A DNA stretch of 64,000 nucleotides from contig NZ_QKTX01000016.1 in NCBI RefSeq assembly GCF_003253485.1, forward strand, positions 47,586 to 111,585, given 5' to 3'. A program made the position numbers and the translations under genes. The DNA is from Algoriphagus aquaeductus (lineage in GTDB: Bacteria; Bacteroidota; Bacteroidia; Cytophagales; Cyclobacteriaceae). Positions 60,940 to 64,000 of this stretch are shown piece after piece. Below the pieces are notes generated by a model that saw only the letters and a program-made list of their open reading frames with translations, was not told where the DNA came from and made no database searches. Numbering within the stretch: the first letter of the stretch is position 1; each line of letters starts with the position of its first letter.

Positions 60940-62258
60940 AGCGAATTAAGTAAGGTTAAAGGGGGAGAATGAGGTTTGGTTTTTCGTTTGATCTTGATTT
61001 GGAAGTAGAAAAAAGAGCCCGCAATCAGAACCATGGAAATGCTCAGGAAAAGGATCACTGCCTGAGAGTAAAAGTGCAGCCAGGAAATGTCTCCGAAGCC
61101 TCCAAGCTGACTCGCTACCAAAATCAGACTGGAACCCAAGTAGCCAAAGCTGTCTACCAGGTACATCAGAAAGCCCACATTACCACCCGATTGAAGGGTG
61201 GCGATAAGACGATCAAAGAGGAGACTGTTGAAGGGAATATAGGCCATGTATACGCCCGTACCAACACCGACCATCCAGTGGAATGGAGAAATCCAGCCTG
61301 CATTCAGGCCGAGTGTGCATAGGATTGACAAAGCGAATCCAGAGAAAATGATCCAGTGGTTGAGGAAAAATGCCTGTCTGTTGTTTTTGACCAGCACCAG
61401 TGAACTCATCAAAACCAAAAGTGCGATTGTAATCGGGATTTCAGTTTGGGTGAGGAGCTCGGGCGCCACTTTCATATCCAGTCCGGCCCAGATTTCTACC
61501 ACGAAATTGTCCCTCAGGTCGCGAAGTCCGGTGAGCATCATGTACACCAAAATCAACAGGACAATCCCTGGCCAAAACTCACGGAAAAACTTCCTACGCT
61601 CTGTCACATCCATGGCAGGCCGAGGACTTCTCTGCCGCCTGTCTTCCTCACTAGGCTCGGGGATATGATTGAGTAAGTAAACTCCCCCGAAAAGCAAAGG
61701 GAAGAAGATTGCTCCCGTCCAGAAGGGCATCCAATATTCGGACACACCATGGTTTTGGATCAGAAATGAGCCCACAGACTTGACCATACCTGAGGAAAAA
61801 ATAAAACTCGCCGCCAGCATGCTTCCCATCATTTCGGTAAATCGACGGCCCTCCATGTAGTGAAAAACTATCCCCCAAATCAACCCCAAGGGAAATCCAT
61901 TGACCAAAAAGCACAAAATATTGACTGGTGCAGGTAGGATCGCAAAACCCAACAAACCCAACCAGGAAACCCCGATCAAACCCACAATCAACCAAGCGCG
62001 GCCCTTTTCTTTCAGTTCGGAGATCATCTTGATTCCATAAAACTTACTGGCCATGTAGCCCAGTGTCTGCGCCAGGATCAGCCACACTTTCAGATCCAAA
62101 CCCAAAAAAGTCTCGCCCTCAAAAGTGCCTACAGCAAAAGGTTTACGAAAAGCATACATGCTGCTGTACACCAAAAAGCCCATCACCGCCGCAAAGACAC
62201 TCATCTGAAAAGATCCGGCACGCTGTAGGCGGATCACCCAATCCGAATTGCGGCGCAT
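60936..62258 (-). CDS. DUF5690 / MFS-like 12-TM transporter
   Basis: Starting at ATG 62258 (1 nt after the hydrolase stop region), the protein has 440 residues and ~12 membrane helices: FQMSVFAAVMGFLVYSSMYA, YGIKMISELKEKGRAWLIVG and GLIWGIVFHYMEGRRFTEM. It matches the Bacteroidota DUF5690 family, which is MFS-like. It is likely to move the organophosphonate, or its product, across the inner membrane. It overlaps the oxidoreductase gene by 4 bp and is tightly linked to the hydrolase, so the three are co-translated. Confidence 0.8.
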   Translation of the reverse strand: MRRNSDWVIRLQRAGSFQMSVFAAVMGFLVYSSMYAFRKPFAVGTFEGETFLGLDLKVWLILAQTLGYMASKFYGIKMISELKEKGRAWLIVGLIGVSWLGLLGFAILPAPVNILCFLVNGFPLGLIWGIVFHYMEGRRFTEMMGSMLAASFIFSSGMVKSVGSFLIQNHGVSEYWMPFWTGAIFFPLLFGGVYLLNHIPEPSEEDRRQRSPRPAMDVTERRKFFREFWPGIVLLILVYMMLTGLRDLRDNFVVEIWAGLDMKVAPELLTQTEIPITIALLVLMSSLVLVKNNRQAFFLNHWIIFSGFALSILCTLGLNAGWISPFHWMVGVGTGVYMAYIPFNSLLFDRLIATLQSGGNVGFLMYLVDSFGYLGSSLILVASQLGGFGDISWLHFYSQAVILFLSISMVLIAGSFFYFQIKIKRKTKPHSPPLTLLNSL

Positions 62259-62259
62259 G

Positions 62260-62973
62260 TCAACCCTTGGTTTGGAGTTCGTAGGCTTCCACGATCTGCA
62301 ATACTTCCCTGAGGTTTTTGGCAAGATGGGTTGGTCGATGAGGAATCAACTCTTCCTCAGAAAATACGCCCGAAGTAATCCCAATGCTCATCAGGCAACC
62401 TGCATTGTGTCCCTCGTTGACGTCGACTTCTGTATCTCCGATTTTGATCACTGATTTAGGATCCGTGATCCCGAGTTCGGCCATGATTTTTTGGATCATG
62501 TGGGGAAAAGGTCGCCCCATCGGCACCTCATCGCTTGCTGCAGAGGCATTGACCAATCTACCATCTGCCCAACCCACACGCTTGAGAATGATATCGGTGA
62601 TGTCTCGGCTAAAGCCGGTGTCCAAAGCCACCTTGATCCCCATGTTTTGTAGGGCTTCAAAGACTTCTTCGGCATCGGCTACTGCACGGATCGAGGGATC
62701 ATTTGCATAATAATCAAGCATGCCCTGCACAAAGGCCGAATGAATTTCCTCAATCAAAGAATCAGTGATTTTGTCCGAATCCTGCTCATGAATAAGTAGT
62801 AGGTCACGGATCGCTTGTGGCTTTGAATACCCCATTTTTTCATTGGCTTCCTGAAGGGTCACTTTGGGGTAGCCATGAAGGTTGAGGGCCCGCTGAAAAG
62901 CTTTGGCTACGCTGTTTTCATCGTGGATCGTGGTGCCGGCCATGTCAAAAACAGCTAATTGAATCTGAGGCAT
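62260..62973 (-). CDS. PhnX-like HAD hydrolase (phosphonoacetaldehyde hydrolase type)
   Basis: Starting at ATG 62973 the protein has 237 residues. The HAD nucleophile motif is DMAGTT (Asp10, Ala12), where Ala is a hallmark of phosphonatase. Lys51 in MGYSKPQ aligns with the Schiff-base Lys of PhnX (MGLLK...). Other aligned parts are DTGFSRDITDII, SDEVPMGRPFPHMI and KIGDTEVDVNEGHNAG. It is shorter than PhnX (~237 vs ~265) and belongs to the 'PhnX-like' clade, so hydrolysis of phosphonoacetaldehyde is likely but not proven. It begins the minus-strand operon. Confidence 0.85.
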   Translation of the reverse strand: MPQIQLAVFDMAGTTIHDENSVAKAFQRALNLHGYPKVTLQEANEKMGYSKPQAIRDLLLIHEQDSDKITDSLIEEIHSAFVQGMLDYYANDPSIRAVADAEEVFEALQNMGIKVALDTGFSRDITDIILKRVGWADGRLVNASAASDEVPMGRPFPHMIQKIMAELGITDPKSVIKIGDTEVDVNEGHNAGCLMSIGITSGVFSEEELIPHRPTHLAKNLREVLQIVEAYELQTKG

Positions 62974-63055
62974 TGGAGTAAATAAAGAAGTGTGAAAAAG
63001 GGAAAGACACGCAAGGCATGCTTCCCCTTGATCGTGCAAAACCAACTTATTTAAT

Positions 63056-63072
63056 GTTTAGCAAATCTAAAC
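63056..63072 (-). promoter_or_regulatory. Palindrome overlapping the -7 box of the hydrolase operon
   Basis: GTTTAG-CAAAT-CTAAAC (63056-63072) is a perfect 6-bp inverted repeat that contains TAGATTTGC (minus strand, 63069-63061), a perfect -7 box. A repressor bound there would block the promoter of the hydrolase-transporter-oxidoreductase operon. The predicted UTR to ATG 62973 is about 80 nt. Confidence 0.5.
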
Positions 63073-63275
63073 ACTGATAAAAAATCACTTAGGAAAGCCA
63101 GGTTATCCTTTCGTTATAAAATTAGGTTTTGGATTGATTTTGAGATAATATTTGACTGATAAAAGTGGCTTTTATCGTTTCCAAACTCAACATAGGAATT
63201 CACAAATACTTAACTCTGGAGGATTGTTTATTCTTTTTTACTTCCTGAAATTTAGTATTCTTAAACAGCCTCCAC

Positions 63276-63845
63276 ATGGATTTCCAACTACTCACCAAAG
63301 AAGAAAAACTAGACTTGATCTTTGAACTTTATGAAAAACACGGACAGGAAGATTACATCGGAGAGCCTGTCTCCCAGATCGAACACATGTGTCAATCTGC
63401 CCAGTTGGCCGAGGCTCAAGGCTATGACGAAGAAGTGATCTTGGCGGCATTTTTTCATGACATCGGGCACTTGTTCGCTCACCTCGGCGTGGATGATCAA
63501 ATGGGCGGATTTGGTGTGAAACGACATGAGCAAATCGGCGCTGACTACCTCAGGCAGCTGGGGTTTTCTGAAAAAATCGCCCGATTGGTCGAAAATCACG
63601 TCCAAGCCAAACGCTACTTGACTTACCGCTTTGCGGAGTACTTCGAAAAGCTCTCCGAAGCCAGCCGCCAGACACTTAACTACCAAGGCGGACCCATGAA
63701 TGAGGAAGAAGCCAGACTGTTCGAGTCAGACCCTTTGTTTGAAGCCTCACTGAAAATGCGCACTTGGGATGAGGAAGCCAAAGAGGAATTTGTACCCGTT
63801 CCGGATTTGAAAAAGTATCGGGAAATGGCTTTTAAACTGCTTTAA
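63276..63845 (+). CDS. PhnZ-like HD-domain mixed-valent diiron oxygenase
   Basis: The 189-residue protein belongs to the phosphonate-linked HD family (PhnZ/TmpB type), which oxidatively cleaves C-P bonds of alpha-hydroxyphosphonates. All recalled PhnZ ligands are present, with the same spacing except for one residue between Asp62 and His84: His37, His61, Asp62, His84, His108 and Asp165, with Tyr27, Glu30 and Lys112 matching PhnZ Tyr24, Glu27 and Lys108. Motifs are GEPVSQIEHMCQSAQLAE and FFHDIGHL. It diverges from the PhnX-like gene across a 302-nt shared region. The hydroxylase partner (PhnY) is not in this window. Confidence 0.9.
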   Translation: MDFQLLTKEEKLDLIFELYEKHGQEDYIGEPVSQIEHMCQSAQLAEAQGYDEEVILAAFFHDIGHLFAHLGVDDQMGGFGVKRHEQIGADYLRQLGFSEKIARLVENHVQAKRYLTYRFAEYFEKLSEASRQTLNYQGGPMNEEEARLFESDPLFEASLKMRTWDEEAKEEFVPVPDLKKYREMAFKLL

Positions 63846-63874
63846 AATTAAGGTAAGACCTGACAGGTGGGGTG

Positions 63875-64000
63875 TCAAATTTGTGCCATTTTTGGTTTTT
63901 TATTTGCATCCCACTTTAAGGTTTTTAATCTCTTGGAAAGAGTGGTTTGCCCGATGTTTTTTTCAGACCAATTTTTCACATTTTCTACTCGTGTTGACTG
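63875..64000 (-). CDS. C-terminal fragment of an unknown protein (runs off the window)
   Basis: The minus strand is open for 41 codons from the window edge to a TGA at 63877-63875, with ordinary protein composition (ENVKNWSEKNIGQTTLSKRL). I do not recognise it. Just beyond the stop, TGACA-7 nt-TGTCA lies at the end, a sequence that could be an insertion sequence terminus, so a transposase is one possibility. Confidence 0.4.
   Translation of the reverse strand, partial: QSTRVENVKNWSEKNIGQTTLSKRLKTLKWDANKKPKMAQI

Noticed and set aside
1..64000. tRNA, rRNA or tmRNA genes
   Set aside because: Gaps were read by eye for cloverleaf ends or rRNA motifs and nothing convincing was seen; a covariance-model scan was not possible.

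Overview
The window reads as chromosomal DNA of a member of the Bacteroidota, most likely a Cytophagales/Cyclobacteriaceae (Algoriphagus-like) bacterium. The evidence is a SusC/SusD outer-membrane pair, Bacteroidota-type -7 boxes (TAnnTTTG) close to start codons instead of strong Shine-Dalgarno sites, class-typical families (DAHP synthase-chorismate mutase fusion, DUF5690, ORF6N, KTSC-J-domain, four-helix-bundle and GxxExxY proteins) and intergenic short-period repeats. The genus is an inference. No rRNA, tRNA, CRISPR array or replication origin was seen.

Layout. 1-274: 5' part of proline dehydrogenase (minus). 408-8290: aromatic amino acid biosynthesis, with two DAHP synthase/chorismate mutase paralogues and then aroB, aroA, pheA, an aminotransferase and tyrA. 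The second paralogue is preceded by an unannotated Phe/Tyr-rich leader peptide and a complete-looking transcription attenuator. 8291-18857: small accessory genes (four-helix-bundle protein, Kelch protein, VapBC-like and HicAB toxin-antitoxin pairs, a truncated YdeI/OmdA-type gene), a permease, a CDF metal transporter and an AsmA-like protein, with many repeats. 18879-22289: ackA and pta. 22671-31417: permease, aldo/keto reductase-RidA fusion, DNA alkyl-repair methyltransferase, and membrane or secreted proteins including an M48 protease and a DUF885 protein. 31482-37724: tripartite RND efflux pump. 38159-48279: fatty acid hydroxylase, DUF2200 protein, and a type I restriction-modification locus (hsdM-orf-ORF6N-hsdS-GxxExxY-hsdR), then a TMEM175-like channel. 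48426-50278: a frameshifted gene, a 200-bp nested palindromic element and a small membrane protein. 50288-63845: two exported phosphoesterases, SusD, SusC, a GNAT protein, then an XRE-cupin regulator, an FAD amine oxidoreductase, a DUF5690 transporter and a PhnX-like hydrolase, with a divergent PhnZ-like HD oxygenase. This looks like a phosphonate/organophosphate acquisition and breakdown locus.

How the parts work together. The aromatic genes form one tightly packed transcription unit, with 4-bp overlaps between aroA, pheA and the aminotransferase. It is probably switched by translation of the leader peptide: ribosome stalling on Phe/Tyr codons would release the terminator. The phosphonate genes combine predicted outer-membrane uptake, inner-membrane transport, oxidation and two different C-P cleaving enzyme types. 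The most novel-looking features are the Phe/Tyr attenuator, an 87-bp element present twice (about 88% identical, opposite orientations) that each time ends 2 nt before an ATG, the phosphonate locus, a miniature inverted-repeat element family, near-identical 120-bp direct repeats bracketing hicAB, and a family of odd-length palindromes in and beside the ORF6N gene.
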